Of a stretch of DNA of 26,508 bases, positions 1 through 5,878 are shown in pieces. Each line of letters starts with the position of its first letter. Within the stretch, counting starts at the first letter, position 1. Below the pieces are notes generated by a model that was not told where the DNA came from, made no database searches, and saw nothing but the letters and a program-made list of their open reading frames with translations. This DNA comes from a virus: positions 1-26,508 of IMG/VR virus record IMGVR_UViG_3300034062_003821; one strand, 5' to 3'. Position numbers and translations under genes: made by a program.

Positions 1-158
1 CCGCCCCGACCAAGTGGTTCCTCAACAAGGTTTGGAACTTTGTCCGGGGATTGTTTGGGGGAAGCAAGGTCGACTAGAAAGGTAACGATTGTTACCGCCC
101 CGACCCACCAGATAAAGACCATGACGATGATCAGGGCGGTGAGGGGGGCGCGGGTCAT
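1..158 (-). CDS. small single-span membrane protein, partial at the left edge
   Basis: Minus-strand reading frame opening with ATG at 158 and still open at position 1, so the C-terminus is missing (52 codons visible). Residues 6-31 form one strongly hydrophobic segment (LTALIIVMVFIWWVGAVTIV within it), followed by a polar, proline-containing stretch. The start overlaps the stop of the upstream 26-codon frame in an ATGA arrangement. The first residues (MTRAPLT) resemble those of the 29-residue membrane peptide at 1352-1441 (MTRPWLT), suggesting paralogues. I do not recognise the family; a small inner-membrane accessory protein is the most that can be said. Confidence 0.5.
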   Translation of the reverse strand, partial: MTRAPLTALIIVMVFIWWVGAVTIVTFLVDLASPKQSPDKVPNLVEEPLGRG

Positions 159-235
159 GGTTGCTCCGGCGTGTCGGGTATGGCGCGCAGCCTCGCGTTT
201 TCAGACTTTAGGCTTTGTGCATAGAGATCACTCAC
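155..235 (-). CDS. putative 26-residue micro-protein
   Basis: A short minus-strand frame starting with GTG at 235 and ending in a TGA that overlaps the ATG of the next gene (ATGA at 155-158). The product would be a polar peptide beginning MSDLYAQSLKSENARLRA. Support comes from an AGGAG ribosome binding site five bases before the GTG and from the overlaps with both neighbours, which match the style of the whole operon. The initiation region is a near copy of the one used by the upstream gene at 443. No family is recognised, and a frame this short could be a chance opening. Confidence 0.4.
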   Translation of the reverse strand: MSDLYAQSLKSENARLRAIPDTPEQP

Positions 236-443
236 GTCCGCTCCTCATCATTGTTCGCCCAGCCTTACGCTCCGCAGAAAGGTATGCGGTGATGGCGGAG
301 CGGGCGACTTTTTCCGCCCATTCGCGATCAATATCACATATAGTGCGAAAAGGCGGCGGCTCACGTCCTGTTACGGCGCCTGAAATAATCGGCCATACAG
401 CCCTCGCCGCCACATTTAAACTCTTGTCGGAAAGTTTGCTCAC
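228..443 (-). CDS. hypothetical protein, 71 aa
   Basis: Small minus-strand gene directly downstream of the cytosine methyltransferase. I chose the GTG at 443 because AGGAG lies four bases upstream; ATG codons at 458 and 455 are in the same frame but have no clear ribosome binding site. The predicted protein is soluble, with a central segment (PPPFRTICDIDREWAEKVAR) followed by an alanine-rich helix and a basic C-terminus. Phage proteins of this size next to methyltransferases are often unannotated, and I do not recognise this one. It overlaps the next small frame by eight bases. Confidence 0.6.
   Translation of the reverse strand: MSKLSDKSLNVAARAVWPIISGAVTGREPPPFRTICDIDREWAEKVARSAITAYLSAERKAGRTMMRSGRE
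231..252 (-). repeat. duplicated translation-initiation sequence, copy 1
   Basis: About 21 bases (CTCACGTC, an extra C, then GCTCCTCATCATT on the plus strand) match 439-459 except for one inserted base. On the minus strand each copy contains ATGATGAGGAGC followed closely by GTGAG, that is, a Shine-Dalgarno sequence plus a GTG start. Each copy lies at the head of a different small gene. Confidence 0.75.
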
Positions 444-459
444 GTCGCTCCTCATCATT
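439..459 (-). repeat. duplicated translation-initiation sequence, copy 2
   Basis: Second copy of the repeat at 231-252. It supplies AGGAG and GTG (443-441) for the 71-residue gene. It lies at the end of the cytosine methyltransferase, whose TGA occupies 461-459. Confidence 0.75.
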
Positions 460-1355
460 CACATGCAAGTTTCAACGAGCGCCGCGGCGACTTGCGGGAC
501 GATGGCATTGCCGTAGGCGCGCAATCGTCCCACGCGGCCGGATACCCCATGAGCCAACGGGAATGTGCCGGGTTCAACTGGCCGCCACCGCTCATCCCTG
601 CACCAGAGCCAGTCAGCATCTCGCCAAAAGCTGTCAGGCGGGCTGGTTGATTTGGTGGAACCAATGTCGCTGTATCCCTCAACTGCAGCCCGCCAGCATT
701 GCGCGCTGACCTTTGCTCCAATGGTTCCGCCCCTGTGCTGTCTGATGTACTCGGCGTCGGCCAGCCCGCTAGTGCAACTCCGTGGTTCAGCGTCAAATTT
801 TTTGTCGCAAAATTGGGAGACGGATGCCGCAGACTGTCGTTCGTAGTCGGCGTTGGCCATCCCGACCCAGTAAAGCCGCTGCCTGATGTGCGGCGCGCCG
901 ACGCCCGCAGCGCACAGATCGGCGGCCCCGCAGGCATATCCCACTCCTTCCAGGTCAGCGCGTACAGCGGAGAACCACTCCCTTCCATCCTTGCTTGCAA
1001 CCTGCTCGCCAAAGACCATTGAAGGCTGGCGCTCGGCGATGAGTTCGAGAAAAGCGGGCCAGAGGTGTCGTTCGTCTGCATGGCCCTTGCGCTGTCCCGC
1101 GCTCGAAAGCGGCTGACACGGACAGGAGCCGGTCCAGACGGGGCGGTCGTCTGCCCATCCGGCAAGGCGCAGGGCGTAAGACCATCCTCCGATACCGGCG
1201 AAGAAGTGGCATTGCGTGTAGCCTTTGAGATCATCCGGTCGGACATCCACAATGCTCCTCTCGTCAACATCGCCCGGCGCTATATGGCCGGCGGCGATCA
1301 GGTTACGCAGCCACTGGGCGGCGTAGGGGTCAATCTCGTTGTAATATGCGCTCAT
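459..1355 (-). CDS. C5-cytosine-specific DNA methyltransferase
   Basis: Transfers a methyl group from S-adenosylmethionine to C5 of cytosine in DNA; in phages this usually protects the genome from host restriction. The 298-residue product shows the family motifs in order: SAM-binding FFAGIGGWS (residues 51-59), catalytic Pro-Cys in TGSCPCQPLSSAGQ (Cys80), a motif VI written GEQV (116-119) instead of the common ENV, and GVGAPHIRQRLYWVG (151-165). The C-terminal RAYGNAIVPQVAAALVE is the closing motif of the fold. I chose ATG 1355, which overlaps the stop of the upstream membrane peptide (ATGA); a longer frame to 1451 has no motif support. No cognate restriction enzyme is next to it. Target site is unknown. 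Confidence 0.93.
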   Translation of the reverse strand: MSAYYNEIDPYAAQWLRNLIAAGHIAPGDVDERSIVDVRPDDLKGYTQCHFFAGIGGWSYALRLAGWADDRPVWTGSCPCQPLSSAGQRKGHADERHLWPAFLELIAERQPSMVFGEQVASKDGREWFSAVRADLEGVGYACGAADLCAAGVGAPHIRQRLYWVGMANADYERQSAASVSQFCDKKFDAEPRSCTSGLADAEYIRQHRGGTIGAKVSAQCWRAAVEGYSDIGSTKSTSPPDSFWRDADWLWCRDERWRPVEPGTFPLAHGVSGRVGRLRAYGNAIVPQVAAALVETCM

Positions 1356-1441
1356 TGCATCATCGCCACGCCCAACGCCACGAACCACAGCGCCACGCAG
1401 ACGATCGCCATCACGGCGGTGGTGAGCCAGGGGCGGGTCAT
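1352..1441 (-). CDS. 29-residue single-span membrane peptide
   Basis: Minus-strand mini-gene between the two methyltransferases. Its ATG (1441) overlaps the upstream methyltransferase stop in an ATGA, and its own stop overlaps the downstream methyltransferase start in another ATGA. The peptide MTRPWLTTAVMAIVCVALWF continues hydrophobic to its end, so nearly all of it could span a membrane. It starts like the partial membrane protein at the left edge of the window. Function unknown. The two exact overlaps argue for real translation, but the size calls for caution. Confidence 0.5.
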   Translation of the reverse strand: MTRPWLTTAVMAIVCVALWFVALGVAMMQ

Positions 1442-2187
1442 GGCGTATCATCCATCAGCTTAAGCTGTTCCGGCTTGGCCTTGGGCTCCTCGAACAGGCG
1501 CGGTTGTTTCCATGCCTCCTCAATGCGGCGGCATGCGATGTCGAAGTATTTGGGCTCAATCTCTATGCCGATGAACTTGCGGCCTAGCTTGATGGCGGCG
1601 ACGCCCGTTGTGCCGGAGCCCATGAAGGGGTCGAGGATGGTGTGGGCGTCGGGGAGAAAGCCTAAGCACCATTCCATCAGCGCGACCGGCTTCTGCGTCG
1701 GATGCTGGCGAACATTCGCGTAATGCTCACTTGCGCGAATGGCACCCGCCCAGCGATGACGAAAACCTTTTGCGCGAGCGATGGCATTGCACCACGCAAC
1801 CTCCATCTCGCTAAAGTCGTCGTCCCATCCGTCTTGGCACTTTTTGTCCCACACCAGAATGCCACGAGAAGCGCCAAGCACATGCGCTAAGTGATTGCCG
1901 CCCCACACAATCCACCGCGACGTGACCGCGCGCACAGCGTCCCATTGCTCTTGGGTCAGGCCGTTACTATCCCAGTCAGAGACGTGATATTGCGTGACAG
2001 CTCGCGCGCCGAGCCGATGACCATTGGCGTTTCGTCCTGTCGCTCCAACCGTGGGCGCCGATGCAACGTCAATCCCATACGGCGGGTCCGTCACCACCGC
2101 ATCCACCTTGCCCAGCGTCGGCAATATCTCCCGGCAGTCACCCAGATACAGCGTGGCGTCGCCGATTATTTCTTTTCTGCTTCTCAC
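1438..2187 (-). CDS. DNA methyltransferase, beta class (N6-adenine or N4-cytosine)
   Basis: Methylates an exocyclic amino group in DNA using S-adenosylmethionine. The 249-residue protein carries the catalytic motif TDPPYGID (DPPY at residues 34-37) near its N-terminus and the SAM-binding motif DPFMGSGTTG (186-195) near its C-terminus, followed by KFIGIEIEPKYF. That order (IV, target region, I) defines the beta class, which includes CcrM-like enzymes. I chose GTG 2187, since GGAGGAG lies a few bases upstream and the start overlaps the previous stop (GTGA); 39 extra upstream codons are an artefact of an open frame. Adenine versus N4-cytosine specificity cannot be read from the sequence. Probably an anti-restriction function together with the C5 enzyme. 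Confidence 0.92.
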   Translation of the reverse strand: MRSRKEIIGDATLYLGDCREILPTLGKVDAVVTDPPYGIDVASAPTVGATGRNANGHRLGARAVTQYHVSDWDSNGLTQEQWDAVRAVTSRWIVWGGNHLAHVLGASRGILVWDKKCQDGWDDDFSEMEVAWCNAIARAKGFRHRWAGAIRASEHYANVRQHPTQKPVALMEWCLGFLPDAHTILDPFMGSGTTGVAAIKLGRKFIGIEIEPKYFDIACRRIEEAWKQPRLFEEPKAKPEQLKLMDDTP

Positions 2188-2405
2188 TTGGCGGGCTCCT
2201 CCAGCGCGTCGAGGGCGGCGCGGGCGACCTTCACCAGCTCTGCCGGATTGCACCCAATGCCGCCCGTCGGGCTGCTCGCAATCTTTTCTAAAGCCTCCGC
2301 GCACGCCCGCAGGCGCTGCACCTCAGCTTGCAAATCCATCACCTCGCGCATTAACGCAGTTGCAACCGCTAAATTAGCCTCTTCCTGAGACATATCTTTG
2401 CTCAT
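2184..2405 (-). CDS. small coiled-coil protein, 73 aa
   Basis: Begins MSKDMSQEEANLAVATALMR at ATG 2405, with AAGGTG upstream, rather than at a TTG seven codons earlier. The middle (MDLQAEVQRLRACAEALEKIAS) has a heptad-like pattern and probably forms a coiled coil. The C-terminal AALDALEEPAK resembles the tail of the 63-residue gene at 2481-2672, and the DNA encoding it is an exact 19-base repeat. The two genes are probably related by duplication. It overlaps the downstream methyltransferase by four bases. Function unknown. Confidence 0.65.
   Translation of the reverse strand: MSKDMSQEEANLAVATALMREVMDLQAEVQRLRACAEALEKIASSPTGGIGCNPAELVKVARAALDALEEPAK
2201..2219. repeat. 19-bp direct repeat, copy 1
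   Basis: CCAGCGCGTCGAGGGCGGC is identical to 2498-2516. Both copies encode the AALDAL segment near the C-termini of two neighbouring small coiled-coil genes. Confidence 0.85.
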
Positions 2406-2409
2406 TGTT

Positions 2410-2484
2410 TCACCTTGCCCCGTCAATGTACGTGCGCAATTCCCGCAGGTGCGCTTCGATCTGCGTCAGTTTGTGATTGCTCAT
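2410..2484 (-). CDS. 24-residue micro-protein
   Basis: Very small minus-strand frame: MSNHKLTQIEAHLRELRTYI, then four more residues. ATG 2484 overlaps the upstream stop (ATGA), and a strong GGAGGAG ribosome binding site lies six bases before it. The gene ends five bases before the next start. The sequence looks like one amphipathic helix. No family recognised; the ribosome binding site and the overlap are the reasons for listing it. Confidence 0.5.
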   Translation of the reverse strand: MSNHKLTQIEAHLRELRTYIDGAR

Positions 2485-2672
2485 GTTTGCTCCTCCCCCA
2501 GCGCGTCGAGGGCGGCTGCCAGCGCTTTCTTTTCGAGCTCCGCAACCCGCTTGCCCAACGCCTCGATCGTATTGGCGGCCTCGTCCAAAAGCATGGCTGT
2601 CGCTGCGTGTTTGTCGGCCCATGCGCGCCGGGCATAGTCGCGCAGGTTTTCGGCTTGTCTGGTCGGGTTCAT
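2481..2672 (-). CDS. small coiled-coil protein, 63 aa
   Basis: Begins MNPTRQAENLRDYARRAWAD at ATG 2672, which overlaps the upstream stop in an ATGA. GGAGGAG lies nine bases upstream, inside the previous gene. Residues about 27-55 (EAANTIEALGKRVAELEKKA) are strongly helical with heptad character. The C-terminus ALDALGEEQT resembles the end of the 73-residue gene two positions downstream in the operon, including the shared 19-base repeat. It may be a DNA-metabolism accessory, but nothing in the sequence fixes its role. Confidence 0.65.
   Translation of the reverse strand: MNPTRQAENLRDYARRAWADKHAATAMLLDEAANTIEALGKRVAELEKKALAAALDALGEEQT
2498..2516. repeat. 19-bp direct repeat, copy 2
   Basis: Exact copy of 2201-2219, about 280 bases away, in the 3' end of the 63-residue coiled-coil gene. 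Confidence 0.85.
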
Positions 2673-2833
2673 TCCACCATCTCCTCCAGCTGCGCCAGCG
2701 CTTCGGCGTAGTCCTGCGTATCGTAATCAATCACAAACCCGGCGCAGATGAAACTTTCCACCCGCCCGTCTCGCGTCGTCACGTAGGGCATATAACCAAC
2801 GCGCAGGCATTCCTGTATTGTAAGATACCTCAT
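2669..2833 (-). CDS. hypothetical protein, 54 aa
   Basis: Minus-strand gene starting MRYLTIQECLRVGYMPYVTT at ATG 2833 and ending ...ALAQLEEMVE. It overlaps the neighbour on each side by four bases (ATGA at both ends), which is strong evidence of translation. The protein has a predicted compact alpha/beta look (TTRDGRVESFICAGFVIDYD in the middle) with an acidic helical C-terminus. I do not recognise a family. Confidence 0.65.
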   Translation of the reverse strand: MRYLTIQECLRVGYMPYVTTRDGRVESFICAGFVIDYDTQDYAEALAQLEEMVE

Positions 2834-3027
2834 TTCCTGCCCCCCTTCCGAAATGCGATGACCTTAGCCCTTTCCAGCGCCGCGGCGTCCAGGCCATCAA
2901 GGTCGCAGTAAGCCTCGCGCACGGATGGCGCGTTGACCCGCTCCTGCCAGTGGGGCGGGCCGGGGTATATCGTCGCCTCTGTGCGCTTCAGGTGGCGGGT
3001 GAGGTTGAAGTTGCGGGTAAAGATCAT
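2830..3027 (-). CDS. hypothetical protein, 65 aa
   Basis: Starts MIFTRNFNLTRHLKRTEATI at ATG 3027 behind a clear AGGAGG ribosome binding site about eight bases upstream. The protein is basic, with an acidic patch in the middle (DLDGLDAAALERAK) and a lysine/arginine-rich tail. Its stop overlaps the next start (ATGA). Second gene of the leftward operon. No recognised domain. Confidence 0.65.
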   Translation of the reverse strand: MIFTRNFNLTRHLKRTEATIYPGPPHWQERVNAPSVREAYCDLDGLDAAALERAKVIAFRKGGRK

Positions 3028-3039
3028 GGGTGGTTCCTC

Positions 3040-3222
3040 CTAAAACTTGGCCTGCATCCACCGCTTTGTGGCGGCGTTGAAGGCATCTCTATACTCGCAA
3101 TCGTTAAGCATCCGTTGATAGTGCTCTTCGCTGCGGCGCCAGAGTTCGGCGAAGTCGTCGTAAATGATTTCGCAGTCTGGCGGTTCGCTGATTGGCATTC
3201 GGTAAAGGTTCTGATCGTCCAT
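3040..3222 (-). CDS. hypothetical protein, 60 aa, first gene of the leftward operon
   Basis: I place the start at ATG 3222 (MDDQNLYRMPISEPPDCEII), which has AGGAG seven bases upstream. The frame stays open further upstream, but that part runs into the divergently transcribed regulator and reads as noise. The protein is acidic at the start and ends with a basic helix (AFNAATKRWMQAKF). As the first gene after the divergent promoter region it may be early-expressed. Function unknown. Confidence 0.65.
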   Translation of the reverse strand: MDDQNLYRMPISEPPDCEIIYDDFAELWRRSEEHYQRMLNDCEYRDAFNAATKRWMQAKF

Positions 3223-3324
3223 GGCGCTCTCCTGTGCTGTGTGTGTAGCGTGCATATGGCGCACAGTTTGGCAAGAGGGGTGGCCAAGATATTTGTGCTT
3301 GACTTTATCGGGCGTCGCCCGCAC
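3223..3324. promoter_or_regulatory. divergent promoter region
   Basis: About 100 bases separate the leftward operon (start 3222) from the rightward HTH gene (start 3325 or 3334), so both promoters should lie here. A possible rightward pair is TTGGCA (3268-3273) with TATTTG (3290-3295), spacing 16, but the match is weak. I could not identify a convincing leftward -10/-35 pair. The palindrome at 3309-3321 is the best operator candidate. The role as promoter region rests on gene orientation rather than on motif strength. Confidence 0.4.
3309..3321. promoter_or_regulatory. candidate operator palindrome before the HTH gene
   Basis: CGGGCGTCGCCCG is a perfect palindrome with six-base arms around a central T, three bases before ATG 3325. 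Its position suits autoregulation by the helix-turn-helix protein. It could instead be a small hairpin in the 5' leader. Confidence 0.4.
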
Positions 3325-3516
3325 ATGGGCTTCATGACATTTGCAGATTGGCTTGAGAAGCAGGGTTTGGACGATGCGGCGGCGGGTAAACTCCTCGCAC
3401 GCGACCGATCGCACATTAGCAAGCTGCGCCGCGGCAAACACCGGCCGTCTTACGAATTGATGTTGCTAATCCAGAAGGTGAGCAAGGGCGCTGTGGGGCT
3501 TGAAACGTGGCGCTGA
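3325..3516 (+). CDS. Cro/XRE-type helix-turn-helix regulator
   Basis: Small DNA-binding protein of 63 residues (60 if the second ATG at 3334 is used, giving MTFADWLEKQGLDDAAAGKL). The segment DDAAAGKLLARDRSHISKLR followed by RGKHRPSYELMLLIQKVS matches the helix-turn-helix layout of the Cro/C1/XRE family: an AAGKL turn helix and a recognition helix with RSHISKLRRG. Neither ATG has a good Shine-Dalgarno sequence. A frame extending back to 2950 overlaps the divergent operon and is not credible. Probably controls the divergent promoters. Confidence 0.75.
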   Translation: MGFMTFADWLEKQGLDDAAAGKLLARDRSHISKLRRGKHRPSYELMLLIQKVSKGAVGLETWR

Positions 3517-3974
3517 GATTTACCATACCCGGTGAACCACGCGGCAAGGGACGTCCGCGGTTCGGACGCTCACGCGCCGGTTTTGCGGTGGCGTACACGG
3601 ACAACGCGACCGCAGCTTACGAAAACCTTGTCAAGCTGGCCGCACGCCAGGCAGGTGTGACGCCGATCGATGGGCCGCTGTTTGTGCAGGTCAATGCTTA
3701 CTTCTCGGTGCCGCAATCGTGGAGCAAGAAGCGCCGCGCGGCTGCGCTTGAAGGAGCCGAAGCGCCATCGCGTTTTGATGTTGACAATATCGCCAAAGCC
3801 GTTCTGGATGGTCTCAATGGTGTGGCGTTTGCGGACGACAAGCAGATCGTCACTCTACTGGCGAGCAAGGCTTTCGGGCATTTTGCGCGCTGCGAAGTAC
3901 AGGTTTTCCCAGCAATGGGAATAAAAGAGCAAGCGGTGGCATCCGACGAACTAAGGCCCTCTGGGCTCGAATAA
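3507..3974 (+). CDS. rusA: RusA-family Holliday junction resolvase
   Basis: RusA enzymes cut four-way DNA junctions made during recombination and replication. The 155-residue protein shows the N-terminal IPGEPRGKGRPRFG (residues 7-20) and the metal-binding stretch SRFDVDNIAKAVLDGLNGVA with FADDKQIV behind it (Asp91, Asp93, Asp110/111, Lys97), all characteristic of the family. The start is GTG 3507, overlapping the end of the regulator gene by ten bases; no other good start lies nearby. Expected to act with the Sak4-like ATPase and Cas4-like nuclease downstream. Length is slightly above E. coli RusA because of a C-terminal extension. Confidence 0.9.
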   Translation: MALRFTIPGEPRGKGRPRFGRSRAGFAVAYTDNATAAYENLVKLAARQAGVTPIDGPLFVQVNAYFSVPQSWSKKRRAAALEGAEAPSRFDVDNIAKAVLDGLNGVAFADDKQIVTLLASKAFGHFARCEVQVFPAMGIKEQAVASDELRPSGLE

Positions 3975-3985
3975 GTCGGGGCGCT

Positions 3986-4057
3986 GCTCCTTACCTGCCA
4001 CCGCTCGCCTTCCCCCGGGAATGCGGAGCAAGGGTAAGGGGTGAAAAAGTAAGGAGC
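3986..4057 (+). promoter_or_regulatory. inverted repeat covering the ribosome binding site of the Sak4-like gene
   Basis: GCTCCTTAC at 3986-3994 is exactly complementary to GTAAGGAGC at 4049-4057. The right arm contains the AAGGAG ribosome binding site of the next gene, so pairing would hide it. The loop is 54 bases, so the structure may be weak. The rest of this 88-base gap holds no gene. Confidence 0.35.
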
Positions 4058-4062
4058 TGAAG

Positions 4063-4851
4063 ATGGGATTAGCCATCATTTCAGCCGACGAACGCATGGC
4101 CGAACAGAGAGGCGTTAAGCTTCTCATTGTCGGACCACCGGGCGTTGGCAAAACAAGTCTGCTCAGGACACTCGATCCTGAGACCGTGTTATTCATCGAC
4201 CTTGAAGCCGGCAATCTGTCCGTCTCGGACGTTCCGGTGGACGAGCTGCGGCCCAAGACCTGGCAGGAATGCCGCGATCTGGCGTGTTTTCTTGCGGGGC
4301 CGAACACCAATGTTCGCGCTTCGGATTTGTATGGCCAGCAGCATTACGACGCTGTTTGCGAGAAGTTCGGCGATGCATCGGCGCTGGATAAATACCAGAC
4401 CGTGTTTATCGACTCGATCACCGAAGCCGCCAGGCTCTGCATGGCGTGGTGTGAGACGCAGCCCGAGGCGATGACAGCCAAAGGCGATAAAGACACGCGC
4501 GGCATGTACGGTCTTCTTGGCCGGCAGATGATTGCGTGGATCAAAAGGTTGCAGCAGGCAAGGACCCGTAACGTGGTGTTTGTCTGCCTGTTGAACGAGG
4601 ACGAGGATGATTTCGGCCGCAAGACCTGGAGCATTCAGATCGACGGCGCAAAGACAGGGCGTGAGATGCCCGGCATTGTGGATGAGGTGATTACTTTTGC
4701 GATCATCCGTCCTGATGAGGGCGACCCCTACAGGGCGTTCATTACGCATCCGGAGAATGAATGGGGCTTCCCTGCGAAGGATCGGTCTGGGCGTCTTGCG
4801 CCTATGGAGAAACCGCATTTGGGCGAGCTGTTCGCCAAGCTTTTAGGTTAA
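4063..4851 (+). CDS. Sak4-like RecA-fold ATPase (single-strand annealing/recombination)
   Basis: Phage P-loop ATPase of the AAA_24/Sak4 type, which acts on single-stranded DNA in recombination. A Walker A motif GPPGVGKT lies at residues 24-31, followed by a strand with ETVLFIDLEAG and a Walker B-like QTVFIDSITEA. The 262-residue length is normal for the family. ATG 4063 has AAGGAG six bases upstream. The neighbours support the call: a RusA resolvase before it, then a probable ssDNA-binding protein and a Cas4-like nuclease after it, a common set in podoviruses. The C-terminal half (GRKTWSIQIDGAKTGREMPG) is also typical of phage Sak4 proteins. Confidence 0.82.
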   Translation: MGLAIISADERMAEQRGVKLLIVGPPGVGKTSLLRTLDPETVLFIDLEAGNLSVSDVPVDELRPKTWQECRDLACFLAGPNTNVRASDLYGQQHYDAVCEKFGDASALDKYQTVFIDSITEAARLCMAWCETQPEAMTAKGDKDTRGMYGLLGRQMIAWIKRLQQARTRNVVFVCLLNEDEDDFGRKTWSIQIDGAKTGREMPGIVDEVITFAIIRPDEGDPYRAFITHPENEWGFPAKDRSGRLAPMEKPHLGELFAKLLG

Positions 4852-4861
4852 GGAGAAACAC

Positions 4862-5440
4862 ATGTCTGCATTTGATTTCAACACGGCCGAGGTTTCTGGT
4901 TCCAGCGGTGGCGGGCCCATCCCCGACGGCACGGTGGCGCCGGTTATCCTGCATCTGCGTGGGCTTAAAACATCTGCTCGCGACACGCGCATTCAGGGGC
5001 TTGATCTGGAATACACGGTCCTTGAAGGTCCATTCAAAGGGCGCAAAGCCTGGAAGTGGGCCGGCATCACGGGCACAGGTAGCGATGGCCATAATAAAAT
5101 GATCGCCATCACGCGGTCGCATATTCGCGGCGTGCTCGAAAGCGCATACGGGGTGAAGTCTACGGATGACAGCCCGGAAGCCATGGCCGCTCGCAAGATC
5201 AATGACTGGGACGATCTGGACGGCATTGCTTTCGTTGCCCGCTTTAGCGTTGAAGAGGGCTCGGATTACGTTGACGCCCGGTCGGGCGAGACCGTCAAAG
5301 GCAAGGCCAAAAACACGGTGACCGCCGTGGGAGTTGATGAGGCGGATTACGCCGGGTTCAAGCCGGCCAAGCCGAAGACGGCGGGCATTCCCAAGCCGCC
5401 TGCTGGTGTCAAAGCGTCAACGCGCCCTGCCTGGGGCTGA
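4862..5440 (+). CDS. probable ssDNA-binding protein partnered with the Sak4-like ATPase
   Basis: 192 residues starting MSAFDFNTAEVSGSSGGGPI, with AAGGAG upstream of ATG 4862. The middle (VILHLRGLKTSARDTRIQGL and EYTVLEGPFKGRKAWKW) looks like a beta-barrel with exposed aromatic and basic residues. The C-terminal third is a flexible Pro/Lys/Ala linker ending KASTRPAWG. Single-strand-binding proteins coupled to Sak4 ATPases often have this layout and position. I see no decisive OB-fold signature, so the function rests mainly on context. Confidence 0.55.
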   Translation: MSAFDFNTAEVSGSSGGGPIPDGTVAPVILHLRGLKTSARDTRIQGLDLEYTVLEGPFKGRKAWKWAGITGTGSDGHNKMIAITRSHIRGVLESAYGVKSTDDSPEAMAARKINDWDDLDGIAFVARFSVEEGSDYVDARSGETVKGKAKNTVTAVGVDEADYAGFKPAKPKTAGIPKPPAGVKASTRPAWG

Positions 5441-5447
5441 TCTTAAC

Positions 5448-5469
5448 GGGGCCAGCTTCGGCTGGCCCC
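5448..5469 (+). terminator. GC-rich hairpin with TTCG tetraloop
   Basis: Perfect nine-base stem GGGGCCAGC / GCTGGCCCC closed by TTCG, seven bases after a stop codon. A clean U-run is missing (CATGGGGTTTATC follows), so it may slow or partly stop transcription, or shield the 3' end of the upstream message. Confidence 0.6.
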
Positions 5470-5482
5470 CATGGGGTTTATC

Positions 5483-5878
5483 ATGTCACGAAACGACCCG
5501 GACACCCGGGCCGCGGTGGAGGCCGCAGCCCGGTTGAAATTAATATTGAAAGACCGCGGCCACCACATCACCGCGCAGGAGGCGGAAGTTATCGCCTCGA
5601 GCATTGTGTGTGAGTGGATCAAGCATCGCACGCATCACTGGGCTGTCAGAAGGGGGACGCCTGCCTTCGGTGATCCTGACGCGATGATGCAGGGGTTTGC
5701 GCTGGCTGCTCTGGGCATGATCGCCACGAAAGCCGGCGGGCTGGAGTGGGGCAAGCCGCTGGGCGACTGGACGGCTGACGACGCCAGCCTGCTGTTTGCG
5801 ATTGCTTACGAGGCGATCGAGGCCAGGCGCACGCATACGCTGGAGGATCAGAACAACCCGGAGGACATTGGCGCATGA
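5483..5878 (+). CDS. hypothetical protein, 131 aa
   Basis: Starts MSRNDPDTRAAVEAAARLKL at ATG 5483, which has GGGG at a normal distance; ATG 5471 in the same frame lies right against the hairpin and lacks a binding site. The protein is mostly helical, with a tryptophan- and histidine-rich middle (CEWIKHRTHHWAVRRG). It overlaps the next gene by four bases (ATGA). I do not recognise a family. Its place between the ssDNA-binding and Cas4-like genes suggests a DNA-metabolism accessory. Confidence 0.7.
   Translation: MSRNDPDTRAAVEAAARLKLILKDRGHHITAQEAEVIASSIVCEWIKHRTHHWAVRRGTPAFGDPDAMMQGFALAALGMIATKAGGLEWGKPLGDWTADDASLLFAIAYEAIEARRTHTLEDQNNPEDIGA

Noticed and set aside
81-96. GGTAAC-gatt-GTTACC inverted repeat as an operator
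   Set aside because: Lies inside the coding region of the membrane protein and no second copy was noticed; may be chance.
455-1270. Minus-strand 271-residue frame inside the cytosine methyltransferase gene
   Set aside because: Out-of-frame shadow of the real methyltransferase; low-complexity Ser/Pro/Ala sequence with no motif.
2950-3324. N-terminal extension of the HTH gene
   Set aside because: Would run through two oppositely directed genes and adds no homologous sequence; the domain begins at ATG 3325 or 3334.
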